Part shown: piece by piece, positions 40,163 through 48,696 of the stretch
How positions within the stretch are numbered: the first letter of the stretch is position 1
Layout of the letters: the number at the start of each line of letters is the position of its first letter
Source of the DNA: CAYNFS01 sp964396685
Lineage (GTDB): Bacteria; Patescibacteriota; Doudnabacteria; UBA920; 2-01-FULL-46-14
Assembly: GCA_964396685.1 (NCBI GenBank)
Contig: CAYNFS010000005.1
Location: 1 to 62,422, forward strand
Length of the DNA stretch: 62,422 nucleotides
Direction of reading: 5' to 3'
The notes under the pieces: generated by a model
Told to the model about the DNA's origin: nothing
The model's input: only the letters and a program-made list of their open reading frames with translations
Databases searched by the model: none
Made by a program: the position numbers and the translations under genes

Positions 40163-43100
40163 TCAATTAGAAATTTTCAGACTTATCAATAGCTCCTGCC
40201 CTTCGATATCTAACTTGTGACGAGCTTTCCCTTTACGGACATTCATCACATAAATCTTCTTTCTATCCACTTTCTTAAGCGCTTTCTCTATCATATCAGA
40301 TTCTGCCTCATAAATTAAATCCGCATATCCGCCAATTTTAAGGCCAGACTCTTTGCGGAATTGATTTATCTGCCGCTCAAGCTCGCGGGCCAGTCCTGCT
40401 AATTTCAACTCCGGCGTTATTTTTGTGTCCAATCTTAATTCTTTACCAAATCCTATCTCCAAGACATTCAACTCGTCTTTGAGAATATTGAGGAGCTTAG
40501 CAAATCTGTCATCGCGAGGCCGAAGGCCGCGGCGATCCACTTGGGATTGCTTCTCCGCCTGCTGGCGGATCGCAATGACACCCGATGGAATGGTTAATTT
40601 CAATAGCGGCTGCCGCAATTTAATTCCAGCCTTTGCGCGCAACGCATGGACCTCTTCCACAATTTTTCTAAGCTCCTGCATTTGAGCTAGCAGCTCTTCC
40701 TGCTGCTTTGTCAGCTTTTTTGTCTTGGGCCAATCAGCAAGGTGCACAGAGATAACGCGATCCGAATGATGCGAATCTGCATCCGGTTGATTGGGATCGC
40801 TTTGTAAATTTCTATATATTGCTTCCGCCAGATATGGCATAAAAGGTGCGATGATTTTTGAAAGCTCAAACAAAACCTCACGCAGGGTCACGAAAAATTC
40901 CTTGTCATTCCTGCCGCGGCTCCTGCGCAAATACCACGTGGAAAGGTCATTGATAAATCTCTCAATTTCCCGCGTGGCTCTCACCGTATCATAACTGTCG
41001 AGATATTCTGTAACTTCGTTCACAAGCTGCCGCAGCCGCGCCAAAATCCAATGGTCTAACACCCCCTCTCTTTCTCCCCCTGTCCGCTCCGCCTTAGGCG
41101 GACGGATAGGGGGAGATGAAGCAGGGGTCCATTTCGCTTGGTTGGCATAAGTCACAAAATAATTATAAACGTTCCACAAAATCAAAATCACCCTGCGGTA
41201 AACATTAGCCAGGTCCCGCTCATTAAAAAACAAATCATCGCCCTGCATCACCACGGAACTCATAAGGTAAAATCTCAAACTATCCACTCCGTACTTGTCG
41301 ATTATCTTCCAAGGATCGGGAAAATTTTTGCGAGATTTGGAAAGCTTTTCTCCTTTTTCGTTGAGAATCGTTCCAGTCGTAACCACGTTTTCAAAAGGTG
41401 CCCGGCCAAAGAGGATTAGAGAAACAACATGCATTACGTAAAACCAAGCTCGGGTCTGGGCGATGTATTCGGCAACCAATTGAGCAGGCATTCGTGACGC
41501 AAATAACTGTTGGTTCTCAAAAGGATAATGATGCTCGGCAAATGGCATTGAAGCCGCTTCAAACCATGAGTCAAAAATCTCCATAATGCGTTTTGCTTCA
41601 CCTCCGCATTCATCGCATTTCAAAACGACTTCATCGATATAAGGGCGGTGCAGATCCGTAATATCGTCATTGCGAGGAGCCTGCGACGAAACAATCCAGT
41701 CTTGAGATTGCTTCGGCTTACGCCTCGCAATGACCGAAAAATTAACTGCTTTTTCCTTTAATTCCTGCACGCTTCCAATCACGGTCATCTCTTTACATTT
41801 CTCACATCTCCATACCGGTATTGGGTTACCCCAATATCTGTTTCGCGAAATATTCCAATCGGGCGCCGCTTCCACGCTTTTGGCATAACGGCCAAATTTG
41901 AGATGCCGAGGATACCAGTTGATCTCTTTCTCATTGCTTTTCAATAATTGGCTCTTTATTTTTGATATTTCAATAAACCATGCCGGGATCGCGTTGTAGA
42001 AAAGCATGGTGCCGCAGCGCCAACAGTGCGGATAGGAGTGGCTATGCATTTTGCGTTCAAAAAGCAATCCTCTTTTGGCTAAATCGTGCTTGACCGCTTC
42101 TTCTGCGTCTTTGAAGTACAACCCTTGAACAAATTGGGGCGCTTTGTCATTAAATCGGCCTTTCTCGTCAAGCAGTGGAACAACCGGTAACCCTTCCCGC
42201 AAACCCAGCTCATAATCTTCTTCTCCATAAACCACGGCCGTATGGACTATCCCCGTGCCTTCTTCGGTTGTGACAAAGTCTCCCGCATAAACTTTGTAAG
42301 ATTTGGGATTTGCCGCAACCTCCGGCACTTCAAAAAGCGGCTCGTATTCCAGCCCAACCAGATCTTTCCCCGGAATAGTATCATGTATTTCGTATTTAGT
42401 ATTTAGTATTTTTTCCGCCAAATCTTTGGCAATAATATAGTTCTCACCCTTAATACTTAATACTAAATACTTTATACTAGGATTGACCGCCAGCGCTACA
42501 TTCCCGATCAAAGTCCAGGGAGTAGTCGTCCAAGAAAGAATGAATGTTTTGGGATTAAATTTTTGGAAATTGGGATTTCGGATTTGGAATTTGACAATCA
42601 CAGATTCCTCTGTGATTGTTTGGTAGCTATTGTCCATCGCCACTTCAAAATTCGAGACTGGCGTTTCGCACCGCGGGCAATAGAGCAGAACTTTGCGTCC
42701 CTCATAGACTAAGCCTTTTTTATATATTTCCTTGAAAGCCCACCAGACTGATTCCATATAAGTTCTGTCCATTGTCTGGTAGGAATTTTCAAAATCAACC
42801 CATCTCGCAATCCTGGCAACCATCTTGCCCCATTCTTCGGCAAAACGCATGACCTCGCTTCGGCAAGTTTCATTGAATTTTGCAATGCCCAGTTTTTCGA
42901 TTTCTTTCTTGCCGGAAATTTTGAGTTTTCTCTCGACAATCTCTTCAATGGGCAAGCCATGGCAATCCCATCCCCAGCGGCGCCTCACAAGCTTTCCTTT
43001 CATGGTCTGGTAACGCGGGACTACGTCTTTGATGGTCGAGGCAAGGATATGCCCGTAGTGCGGAAGACCCGTGGCAAAAGGCGGCCCGTCATAAAAAACA

Positions 43101-43234
43101 AACTCACCCCGAGCGGAGCCGAGGGGGGTGGTCTTCTCCAAACTCTTTTCAAAAATTTTTTCCTTTTCCCAAAATTTAAGGATCTCCTCCTCGATTGCGG
43201 GAAAATTGGGATGCGGTTCAACTGATTTAAACAT
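40163..43234 (-). CDS. ileS: IleS, isoleucyl-tRNA synthetase
   Basis: Class I synthetase charging tRNA-Ile. HIGH-type motif HYGHI at 59-63 within GPPFATGLPHYGHILAS, the connective editing domain (TTPWTL, GTGIVHTA), and KMSKS-type KLSKS near residue 629 in NEKGEKLSKSRKNFPDPW. The 1023-residue length and text are of the eukaryote/archaeal-like IleS type, in which mupirocin resistance is usual. Several repeats are read in frame: two R1 blocks, a nested R4/R5 palindrome, and R6/R7 text in the editing domain (YLVLSIKGENY..., ILNTKYEIHDT). Probably leaderless. Confidence 0.96.
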   Translation of the reverse strand: MFKSVEPHPNFPAIEEEILKFWEKEKIFEKSLEKTTPLGSARGEFVFYDGPPFATGLPHYGHILASTIKDVVPRYQTMKGKLVRRRWGWDCHGLPIEEIVERKLKISGKKEIEKLGIAKFNETCRSEVMRFAEEWGKMVARIARWVDFENSYQTMDRTYMESVWWAFKEIYKKGLVYEGRKVLLYCPRCETPVSNFEVAMDNSYQTITEESVIVKFQIRNPNFQKFNPKTFILSWTTTPWTLIGNVALAVNPSIKYLVLSIKGENYIIAKDLAEKILNTKYEIHDTIPGKDLVGLEYEPLFEVPEVAANPKSYKVYAGDFVTTEEGTGIVHTAVVYGEEDYELGLREGLPVVPLLDEKGRFNDKAPQFVQGLYFKDAEEAVKHDLAKRGLLFERKMHSHSYPHCWRCGTMLFYNAIPAWFIEISKIKSQLLKSNEKEINWYPRHLKFGRYAKSVEAAPDWNISRNRYWGNPIPVWRCEKCKEMTVIGSVQELKEKAVNFSVIARRKPKQSQDWIVSSQAPRNDDITDLHRPYIDEVVLKCDECGGEAKRIMEIFDSWFEAASMPFAEHHYPFENQQLFASRMPAQLVAEYIAQTRAWFYVMHVVSLILFGRAPFENVVTTGTILNEKGEKLSKSRKNFPDPWKIIDKYGVDSLRFYLMSSVVMQGDDLFFNERDLANVYRRVILILWNVYNYFVTYANQAKWTPASSPPIRPPKAERTGGEREGVLDHWILARLRQLVNEVTEYLDSYDTVRATREIERFINDLSTWYLRRSRGRNDKEFFVTLREVLFELSKIIAPFMPYLAEAIYRNLQSDPNQPDADSHHSDRVISVHLADWPKTKKLTKQQEELLAQMQELRKIVEEVHALRAKAGIKLRQPLLKLTIPSGVIAIRQQAEKQSQVDRRGLRPRDDRFAKLLNILKDELNVLEIGFGKELRLDTKITPELKLAGLARELERQINQFRKESGLKIGGYADLIYEAESDMIEKALKKVDRKKIYVMNVRKGKARHKLDIEGQELLISLKISN
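40508..40579. repeat. R1 repeat in ileS (3' part)
   Basis: gtcatcgcgaggccg ... gatcgcaatgac, 72 bases (24 codons), encoding VIAIRQQAEKQSQ to PRDDR. Confidence 0.88.
41061..41130. repeat. Nested R4/R5 repeat in ileS
   Basis: An R4 palindrome (accccctctctttctccccc ... agggggagatgaagcaggggt) whose centre is filled by an R5 palindrome (gtccgctccgccttaggcggac). Read in frame as ASSPPIRPPKAERTGGEREG. Confidence 0.85.
41666..41734. repeat. R1 repeat in ileS (central part)
   Basis: gtcattgcgaggagc ... cgcctcgcaatgac, 69 bases (23 codons), encoding VIARRKPKQSQDW to APRNDD. Confidence 0.88.
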
Positions 43235-43240
43235 GGATTA

Positions 43241-43246
43241 ATCTTA
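43241..43246 (-). promoter_or_regulatory. ileS -10 box, leaderless
   Basis: TAAGAT on the minus strand, six bases before the ileS ATG and directly after the preceding terminator. Confidence 0.45.
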
Positions 43247-43276
43247 ACAAAAAAGTCTGGAAACTTCCAGACTTTG
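43247..43276 (-). terminator. Terminator between the HTH membrane gene and ileS
   Basis: Minus strand: AAAGTCTGG-aagttt-CCAGACTTT followed by TTTG. Ends transcription from the gene upstream of ileS. Confidence 0.8.
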
Positions 43277-43302
43277 GTCCCGGTTCTAACACAATTACCC
43301 GG

Positions 43303-44430
43303 TTAATAATATACCGGGTATGGATCCTGGATTAATTCCAGCCACGCATTATTGACCGCCTGCAAGCCCGGCTGATAAAATTCGTAAATTTGCGCCACAG
43401 GTTCGGAGATATCCAAAACTTGATATGCCGCTTGGGCGAAGGATTCCCCTAAAGCATCGGGTACTGCTTGCACGGTGAAATACCACTCGGGACTCACCAG
43501 GACTTGGGGAAGTTCTGCTTCTTCTTCAATAATCATTGTCGATGCCCCGGCCACTTGCGGGGCGACAATATTCTGCCCGAAATAAGGAGATAGCCAGGCA
43601 AACAAAAGCAAAACGGCGGCAACCGTGAAAATTGTTTTGGCCGCTTCTTCAGTCACTTCAACCACCGGCTCGTTTAAGGCCCGCCAAACCGTTATCGGTT
43701 TGGTCTGTTTTTTATTAGATGGCATGTTTTGTTTTTGTTTCAAGCCCTTCGCGGATTTTTGTATAAACATTATAGCAAAAAAACCGGCCGGAGTCAAACT
43801 AAGCGCCAAAGTCTGTAAATCTCTCACAAACCAGAGCAATGATCCTCCAGTAAAAACAACAAAGGCGGTTACTGAAACTTTTTGAGTAAAAACTGCCGCT
43901 TTCATCAAGTGACAGAGCGAATGCTGTCCTCTGTGCTTCAGATAAAGACTGGGCACAGGCTCGAAAAGCAAATCAAGGTATCGGCGTATTTCCCCCTTGA
44001 TTTCAGCGACACTGGATATAGGGTAATTAAATGCCGCGTAAATGAAAAATAATGCTTTATTTGTAAGGAAAAACAATAAAATCAATGGGGAGCCAAAAAC
44101 GGTTTTTATCATCCGGAAAGTAACTGCAAAGGATTGCAGGGCTATATCCAGCCCTCCCGCAATAACTTCATCCCATGTCAAAAGTACGCCGACTGGAGAT
44201 GCTTTTGTGAGTCTTTGCCTCTCTGACATTTCTTCCCAACGCTCGCTCTGGACTTTTTCAATCTTCTTTTGATGCTGCTTAACTTCCTCAAAAGTAGTTA
44301 GCCAAGATCTGCCAGAACGGGTAGCCGCAATTGTCCGGCTACGACAAAGAAAAGCAAGATGATCACGGCTATAGCCAAAAGCATCTGCCAATTGCGCAAG
44401 CGGGACAAGCTTGTCCTTGAGAAAAGTCAT
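43303..44430 (-). CDS. Hypothetical membrane protein with MerR-like N-terminal HTH
   Basis: A 375-residue unknown. The first 55 residues look like a small helix-turn-helix of the excisionase/MerR type (LAQLADAFGYSRDHLAFLCRSRTIAATRSGRSWLTT, split here as LAQLADAFGYSRDH and AATRSGRSWLT). Hydrophobic segments follow at about 110-135, 180-225 and 270-290, ending in an extracytoplasmic tail rich in aromatic residues (VSPEWYFTVQAVPDALG). Such HTH-plus-membrane proteins recur in Parcubacteria without known function. It has its own strong promoter, a structured leader and a terminator. Confidence 0.72.
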   Translation of the reverse strand: MTFLKDKLVPLAQLADAFGYSRDHLAFLCRSRTIAATRSGRSWLTTFEEVKQHQKKIEKVQSERWEEMSERQRLTKASPVGVLLTWDEVIAGGLDIALQSFAVTFRMIKTVFGSPLILLFFLTNKALFFIYAAFNYPISSVAEIKGEIRRYLDLLFEPVPSLYLKHRGQHSLCHLMKAAVFTQKVSVTAFVVFTGGSLLWFVRDLQTLALSLTPAGFFAIMFIQKSAKGLKQKQNMPSNKKQTKPITVWRALNEPVVEVTEEAAKTIFTVAAVLLLFAWLSPYFGQNIVAPQVAGASTMIIEEEAELPQVLVSPEWYFTVQAVPDALGESFAQAAYQVLDISEPVAQIYEFYQPGLQAVNNAWLELIQDPYPVYY

Positions 44431-44472
44431 ATTGGATTTGTGTTTTTATTTTAGTTTCTAACCGGATTCCTG

Positions 44473-44508
44473 ATCCGAGATTCGGCTTATTTAAGCGACA
44501 TCTCGGAT
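44473..44508 (-). promoter_or_regulatory. Hairpin in the 5' leader of the HTH membrane gene
   Basis: Nine-base stem ATCCGAGAT/ATCTCGGAT enclosing cgctTAAATAAGccg-type sequence, located between the promoter and the ATG. A U-run flanks it on the plus strand, so it could also act as a terminator in that direction. Confidence 0.55.
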
Positions 44509-44520
44509 TTTTCTGTCTTT

Positions 44521-44549
44521 ATTATAGCAAAATTTCAGCTTTTGGTCAA
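44521..44549 (-). promoter_or_regulatory. Promoter of the HTH membrane gene
   Basis: Minus strand: TTGACC, 17-base spacer, TATAAT. It overlaps the stop codon of the glycosyltransferase gene. Confidence 0.85.
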
Positions 44550-45763
44550 CCCCGCACGCCGTAAACTTCTAAAGTTTGCTTTGCTGTTTTTTGCCAAGAA
44601 AATTCCCGGGCGAGCTTCGAAGCGTTTTGAGAAATTTGGCCTGTGTAAGCCCCATCTCGGATGATTCTACCTATGGCTGCGGCAATTTCCGAGACTGAAT
44701 AAGGGTTGACTAATAAGGTGGGCGTAAGACCGGGCGAGGTTGCGAATTCAGCCATTGCAGAATTCTTGGAAGTTACAATCGGAACGCCGGCGGCCATGGC
44801 CTCAAGCACCGGCAAACCAAAACCCTCATAGAGCGAAGGATAGACAAATACTGAAGCGTTCTTCATCAATTCCGGCAGTTTCTCGCCCGGATAATATCCT
44901 AAAATCTTAATCTTATTTTTGATTTTTGATTTTTGATTTTTGATTTCGTCCAAGACGTCCTGATATTTCCATCCTTTTTGTCCCGCGATCAGCAAGTCAT
45001 GCTCGTCCAAGATATCCCGCGGCAGGCTAGCGTAGGCTTGAATGAGGCGCGCTAAATTCTTGCGCGGCTCAAGAGTGCCGACGAATAAGATGTACTTCCC
45101 CCCCACCCTTCCCTCCCCCACCGGTGGGGAGGGATTGAGGGAGGGGGTGAAAAAGCGCGGATCAACTCCATGCGGAATCACGTTAACTTTGTTTTGGGAA
45201 ACTCCAAAAAGCTCCATCACATCATTTTTTGTCACTTGGGACGGCACAACAATATTATCAACTTTTTGAATTGTCTGCGGCACCAGATATTTGATGGAAA
45301 ATCCCTGGCGCGGAGGAAACCATTCGGGATGACGATAAATTGCAAGATCGTGGATTGTAGTGACCAGCTTTGGCCGTTCCCTGCTTTTAAGCAGTCCCAG
45401 AGGCACAATGTTGGCCGGGGAATGATAGACATCCAGCTTGGCTTTTTTGATCTGGTTCGCAATCAAGATATGCGAATAAACATAGGGCAGAAATTTTTTG
45501 TATAAAGAAAAACGGAAATGCTGAATCTCAGCATGCTTGTCATCGCGAGTCCGCCAGCGGCGGACGCGGCGATCTCCTTGGGATTGCTTCGCTACGCTCG
45601 CAATGACAGATGGTGAAGTATTTTGCCCAGAAAACAGCACGTACTCATTCTCTTTATCTATCTCAAGGAGTGTTCTCACCAAATAATAAGTATAGTGAGC
45701 AATGCCCGCTTTCTCGCGGGCAGTTTCGTCAAGTATTGTCCTGCAGTCGATGCCTATACGCAT
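44546..45763 (-). CDS. Glycosyltransferase family 4-type protein
   Basis: A GT-B fold glycosyltransferase of about 405 residues. It opens MRIGIDCRTILDETAREKAGIAHYTYYLV, has HSPANIVPLG and LVTTIHDLAIYRHPEWFP in the acceptor half, VVPSQVTKNDV, ILFVGTLEPRKNLARLIQAY, and the donor-site ExxxxxxxE motif in YEGFGLPVLEAMAAGVPIVTS. Similar enzymes build surface polysaccharides from sugar nucleotides. Two repeats are read in frame: R1 (VIASVAKQSQGDRR...RDDK) and R4 (PSLNPSPPVGEGRVGG), plus R7 text (NQKSKIKNKIKI). The start is the second Met, which gives the family's usual MRIGID opening. Confidence 0.92.
   Translation of the reverse strand: MRIGIDCRTILDETAREKAGIAHYTYYLVRTLLEIDKENEYVLFSGQNTSPSVIASVAKQSQGDRRVRRWRTRDDKHAEIQHFRFSLYKKFLPYVYSHILIANQIKKAKLDVYHSPANIVPLGLLKSRERPKLVTTIHDLAIYRHPEWFPPRQGFSIKYLVPQTIQKVDNIVVPSQVTKNDVMELFGVSQNKVNVIPHGVDPRFFTPSLNPSPPVGEGRVGGKYILFVGTLEPRKNLARLIQAYASLPRDILDEHDLLIAGQKGWKYQDVLDEIKNQKSKIKNKIKILGYYPGEKLPELMKNASVFVYPSLYEGFGLPVLEAMAAGVPIVTSKNSAMAEFATSPGLTPTLLVNPYSVSEIAAAIGRIIRDGAYTGQISQNASKLAREFSWQKTAKQTLEVYGVRG
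45097..45151. repeat. R4 palindrome in the glycosyltransferase gene
   Basis: ccccccacccttccctccccc-accggt-ggggagggattgagggagggggt (shown in parts); in frame as NPSPPVGEGRVGG. Confidence 0.85.
45539..45607. repeat. R1 repeat (with R5 core) in the glycosyltransferase gene
   Basis: gtcatcgcgagtccgccagcggcgga ... ctcgcaatgac in outline; 69 bases, 23 codons, encoding VIASVAKQSQ to TRDD. Confidence 0.88.
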
Positions 45764-45776
45764 AAAAGTATCTGCC

Positions 45777-45862
45777 ATTCTGAATCCGCCGATAGGCGGA
45801 TGAAGAATCTCTTGCTTGCCATGAGATCCTTCGGCCGGTCCGAATCGGCTTCAGGATGACAC
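45777..45862. repeat. R3-like repeat between argS and the glycosyltransferase gene
   Basis: attctgaatccgccgatagg ... cttcaggatgac with an R5-like core; fills the space between the two genes. Confidence 0.8.
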
Positions 45863-45870
45863 CTTCGGTG

Positions 45871-47517
45871 TCACATCTTCTCCATGGGCTTAATTCCCAT
45901 CAATCGCAACCCGTTTGCCAAGACAATTCTGACACCCTCAACCAAACTTAATCGCGCGGCAGTCAAAGCCACATCTTCTGTAATTACTCTTACCTTCTCG
46001 TAAAAAGAGTGAAATTTGTCGGAAAGCCCCAGAAGATAATGTGGCAGGCGATGAACGGTGTAATTTGAAGCAATTTCATAAACCAGCTCCGGAAATTTGG
46101 CAAGTTCCCGAATCAGACCAACCTCTTCCGGATTTTCCAATAATTTTAGATTTTGATTTGTAATTTTGATTTTTGATTTTTGATTTTTGATTTTTTTCAC
46201 TATACTGTTTATTCTCGCATGCGCGTACTGCACACGATAAACCGGGTTTTTCTCCGAAGTGTCGCGGGCGAGCTCGAGATCAAAATTCATATGACTACTA
46301 GATGCTGACATCAGCATAAAAAATTTGGTTACGTCAGGACCTACTTCCTGAATAAGCTCATCCAACGTCACGTAATTCGCCTTTCTGGTGCTCATTTTTT
46401 TGCCTCCCGCAAGCGTCACAAACTGATTGGTAATCACCGCTATCTTCCCTGAATCACCACCGAGTTTGCCTACTGCGTAACTAATATCAGGAAACTGGCC
46501 AATATGATCGGCTCCCAGAATCGTGATGGCCTTATCATATTTTTTTACCTTTTCCAGATGGTACGCAATGTCCGGCAATCTGTACGTCGGTTCGCCGGTT
46601 TTTCTCATAAGCACTTTATCTTCTCTTTCCTTTATATTTTCCAGCCATTTTGCCCCGGCTTTTTCATAAACAATACCAGCTTTTTCCAATTGTTCCAGGA
46701 TTTTTTTGGTCTTTTGATCGCTTTCTTTTATGAAATTATCAAAACTAACACCGAGCTTATCCAGGGTGTTTTTGATCCAGCCGAAAATTATTTCTGCGGC
46801 AAATTTTGAGTACTCCTCAATAGTTGCATTGTCTGCGGTTTGCAAATTTTTCTGCTCGATAAACTGCGTCGCAATATCTTTAATATATGCGCCCAAATAT
46901 ATATCAATTTGTTCCGGGTGAAATTCATCCGCTGTATTTTCGCCCAACAATTTCCGGACTTGCAAGCGAACTGATTCCCCGAGTTTTTTTATCTGAAGTC
47001 CAGCGTCGTTGTAGTAATAGTCACGGACAACTTTATAACCACTGGTCTTTAATATGTTTGAAAGCACCAGGCCAATCACCGCTCCCCTCCCGTGCCCAAC
47101 CGTCAAAGGCCCGGTGGGATTTGCAGAAACAAATTCGACATTGATTTTTTTTCCAGCACCGAGATGGCTGAAACCATACTCAATACCTAATTTCAAAATC
47201 TGGGCTAGTTCCTTTTGCCAAATGGCAGGTGAAAATTTGAAATTCAAAAAACCCGGCGGGGCCGCTTCTATATTTATTTTGTCATTCTGAGGGAATACAA
47301 TGACCGAAGAATCTAGATTCTTCACTTCGTTCAAAATGACAGATGCCACGTCCATCGGCTTCTTCCCCATTTTTTTGGCCAAAATCAAAGCGACATTACT
47401 CGCGAAATCCGCGTCAATTCCAGCCGGCGCGTAATCAACGGAAAAATCAATATCCTTATAATCGGGATAAAGCTTGGCGACCGCCTTACATATTAAGTTT
47501 TTAATTACTTGCTTCAT
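45871..47517 (-). CDS. argS: ArgS, arginyl-tRNA synthetase
   Basis: Class I synthetase charging tRNA-Arg. N-terminal Add-1-like domain (to about 110), catalytic core with the HIGH-type motif SANPTGPLTVGHGRGAVIG (130-150), KKMSTRKANYVTLDELI in the KMSKS region, and the C-terminal anticodon-binding domain (DALR) with VYEIASNYTVHRLPHYLLGL. Length 548 is normal. An R3 repeat encodes VILNEVKNLDSSVIVFPQND in the N-terminal domain, and R7 text encodes NQKSKIKITNQNLKLL before the anticodon domain. Motifs are intact. Confidence 0.96.
   Translation of the reverse strand: MKQVIKNLICKAVAKLYPDYKDIDFSVDYAPAGIDADFASNVALILAKKMGKKPMDVASVILNEVKNLDSSVIVFPQNDKINIEAAPPGFLNFKFSPAIWQKELAQILKLGIEYGFSHLGAGKKINVEFVSANPTGPLTVGHGRGAVIGLVLSNILKTSGYKVVRDYYYNDAGLQIKKLGESVRLQVRKLLGENTADEFHPEQIDIYLGAYIKDIATQFIEQKNLQTADNATIEEYSKFAAEIIFGWIKNTLDKLGVSFDNFIKESDQKTKKILEQLEKAGIVYEKAGAKWLENIKEREDKVLMRKTGEPTYRLPDIAYHLEKVKKYDKAITILGADHIGQFPDISYAVGKLGGDSGKIAVITNQFVTLAGGKKMSTRKANYVTLDELIQEVGPDVTKFFMLMSASSSHMNFDLELARDTSEKNPVYRVQYAHARINSIVKKIKNQKSKIKITNQNLKLLENPEEVGLIRELAKFPELVYEIASNYTVHRLPHYLLGLSDKFHSFYEKVRVITEDVALTAARLSLVEGVRIVLANGLRLMGIKPMEKM
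47281..47340. repeat. R3 repeat in argS
   Basis: gtcattctgagggaatac ... cgttcaaaatgac, exactly 60 bases (20 codons), in frame. Confidence 0.9.
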
Positions 47518-47550
47518 TATTTAGAAATTAGGTCAATTAGAAATTTGCAA

Positions 47551-48000
47551 TCATAATTTTCTCCTCAAGGCTCGGCTCATTTTACGTTCGTCTTCTCTTT
47601 TCCGAATCGCTTCCCTCTTGTCATGCTTCTTCTTCCCCCGACCGATTCCCAGAATCACTTTCACCAACCCGCGCTTCTGGATAAATTCCAGAGGAACCAC
47701 CGCCATGCCGGCGACCTTGGCCTTCCCTATAAGCCCCGATATCTCATTTTTTTTGAGGAGCAGCTTGCGCGAACGGGTGGGGTCATAACCCGGAAGCTCG
47801 CCGGCGTATCTGTAAGGCGCGACATGCGCATTAACCAGAAAAGCCTCTTCTCCATGTACTGTAACATGGGCGCCTTTGAGCGAAACATCGCCTTTCTTCA
47901 CACTTTTGACCTCATGCCCCAGAAGCGAAATCCCCGCTTCAAGTTTGTCTATGATCTCGTAATCAAAATAGGCTTCTTTGTTTTTCGCCAACACGGTCAT
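47551..48000 (-). CDS. smpB: SmpB, tmRNA-binding protein
   Basis: Partner of tmRNA in trans-translation. The 149-residue sequence follows the family closely: NKEAYFDYEIIDKLEAGISLLGHEVKSVKKG, HVAPYRYAGE..DPTRSRKLLLKKNEI, and the basic C-terminal tail GRGKKKHDKREAIRKREDERK, which enters the mRNA channel of the stalled ribosome. The tmRNA gene lies about 3 kb away on the same strand. The ATG is six bases after a -10 box, so the mRNA is probably leaderless. Confidence 0.97.
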   Translation of the reverse strand: MTVLAKNKEAYFDYEIIDKLEAGISLLGHEVKSVKKGDVSLKGAHVTVHGEEAFLVNAHVAPYRYAGELPGYDPTRSRKLLLKKNEISGLIGKAKVAGMAVVPLEFIQKRGLVKVILGIGRGKKKHDKREAIRKREDERKMSRALRRKL

Positions 48001-48006
48001 GGGTAT

Positions 48007-48015
48007 ATTCTATCA
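48007..48015 (-). promoter_or_regulatory. smpB promoter, extended -10, leaderless
   Basis: Minus strand TGATAGAAT, with six bases (ATACCC) between the -10 and the ATG. It abuts the preceding terminator. Confidence 0.6.
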
Positions 48016-48040
48016 AAAAAGAGACTTTTCGTCTCTTGCA
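48014..48040 (-). terminator. Rho-independent terminator upstream of smpB
   Basis: Minus strand: AGAGAC-gaaaa-GTCTCT followed by TTTTTG; ends transcription from the GIY-YIG remnant side. Confidence 0.8.
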
Positions 48041-48109
48041 TTCATTGAGTGAGATTTTCTTTCTTTTTCCGCGACCAGTTTTTAATCTGCAGTTCGCGGC
48101 GAGACAATT

Positions 48110-48325
48110 CTAGAGAAAATGTCTTTTGAGAAAAGCCCTACCTGAACCGGTTTTCAAATACTGCTCAAATTGTTTAGCTTTTTGCCTGTCGCGAAATGAA
48201 AAATAACAGATCAATTCCCATAGTTTGAATTTGCTTGTATGAATAGAGTTGCCCCAATTATGATCCCTAATTCTGGTTTTCAAATCATCAGAAAAACCAA
48301 CGTAGTGTTGGCTTGGATGTTTCAT
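48110..48325 (-). pseudogene. 5'-truncated GIY-YIG nuclease-like gene
   Basis: From its first ATG it encodes 71 residues lacking the GIY strand. In frame upstream, without a start codon, the sequence GVYLIQS is readable, then the border of the hairpin-rich mobile element follows. The rest is typical of small GIY-YIG proteins: HYVGFSDDLKTRIRDHN (the YIG part) and KAKQFEQYLKTGSGRAFLKRHF. The element insertion apparently removed the start. A product from the internal ATG would lack one catalytic strand. Confidence 0.8.
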
Positions 48326-48337
48326 GCTTTGAATCAG

Positions 48338-48453
48338 GTAAACCCCGTCACCACGGCTTTACAGCCGTGGCCTTTGGAATGGTATGCCCTTCGGGAATAT
48401 TTGACCATTCATCCACGGGTTTACACCCGGGGCTTTCTGGTGACGGGGTAAAC
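48338..48453. mobile_element. Hairpin-rich MITE-like element, copy 1
   Basis: 116 bases. Minus-strand reading: GTTTACCCCGTCACCAGAA, hairpin CGGGTGTAAACCCG, the motif GGATGAATGGTC, a variable middle, hairpin CCACGGCTGTAAAGCCGTGG, and TGGTGACGGGGTTTAC. The termini are near-perfect inverted repeats. Copy 2 lies at 52799-52915 in the opposite orientation. Terminal hairpins and no coding capacity recall non-autonomous IS200/IS605- or RAYT/REP-type elements; that affiliation is inference. Confidence 0.85.
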
Positions 48454-48683
48454 GTAATACATTTTTATTTTAGAGCGCCCGCCTTCGCTCTTGCGAGCTT
48501 CGGCGCGCTAGACTTCGCATTCTAAATTTTAATTTAGAACGATTTATCAAAGTCTGTGGCGTCAGCCAGACGAAGTTTAAGCGAAGTCTGGAGAGATTCG
48601 GGACAGGTGGAAAACTTATTCTCGCCCCGAGCTTGTCGAATGGGTGGTTTTAATAAGGGCAATATATTCAGCATTAAAAATGC
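48454..48683. other. Repeat-filled stretch before the antiporter gene
   Basis: Contains several short inverted repeats (gagcgcccgcc.. ; ccagacgaagtttaagcgaagtctgg in part; cgccccgagcttgtcgaatgggtgg) of types common as dispersed repeats. No gene. The open frame that runs through it into the antiporter is repeat text. Confidence 0.6.
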
Positions 48684-48689
48684 TATAAT
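48684..48689 (+). promoter_or_regulatory. Antiporter -10 box, leaderless
   Basis: Perfect TATAAT ending seven bases before the ATG. No clear -35. Confidence 0.55.
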
Positions 48690-48696
48690 ATTGCTT

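Noticed and set aside
44890..44950. Short tandem tttttgattttt runs taken as a possible CRISPR or microsatellite
   Set aside because: No spacer structure; it is the R7 repeat read in frame in the glycosyltransferase. A second run in argS behaves the same way.
48556..48696. Longer N-terminus for the antiporter
   Set aside because: The extra codons are repeat text, and a TATAAT box lies within them just before the internal ATG.
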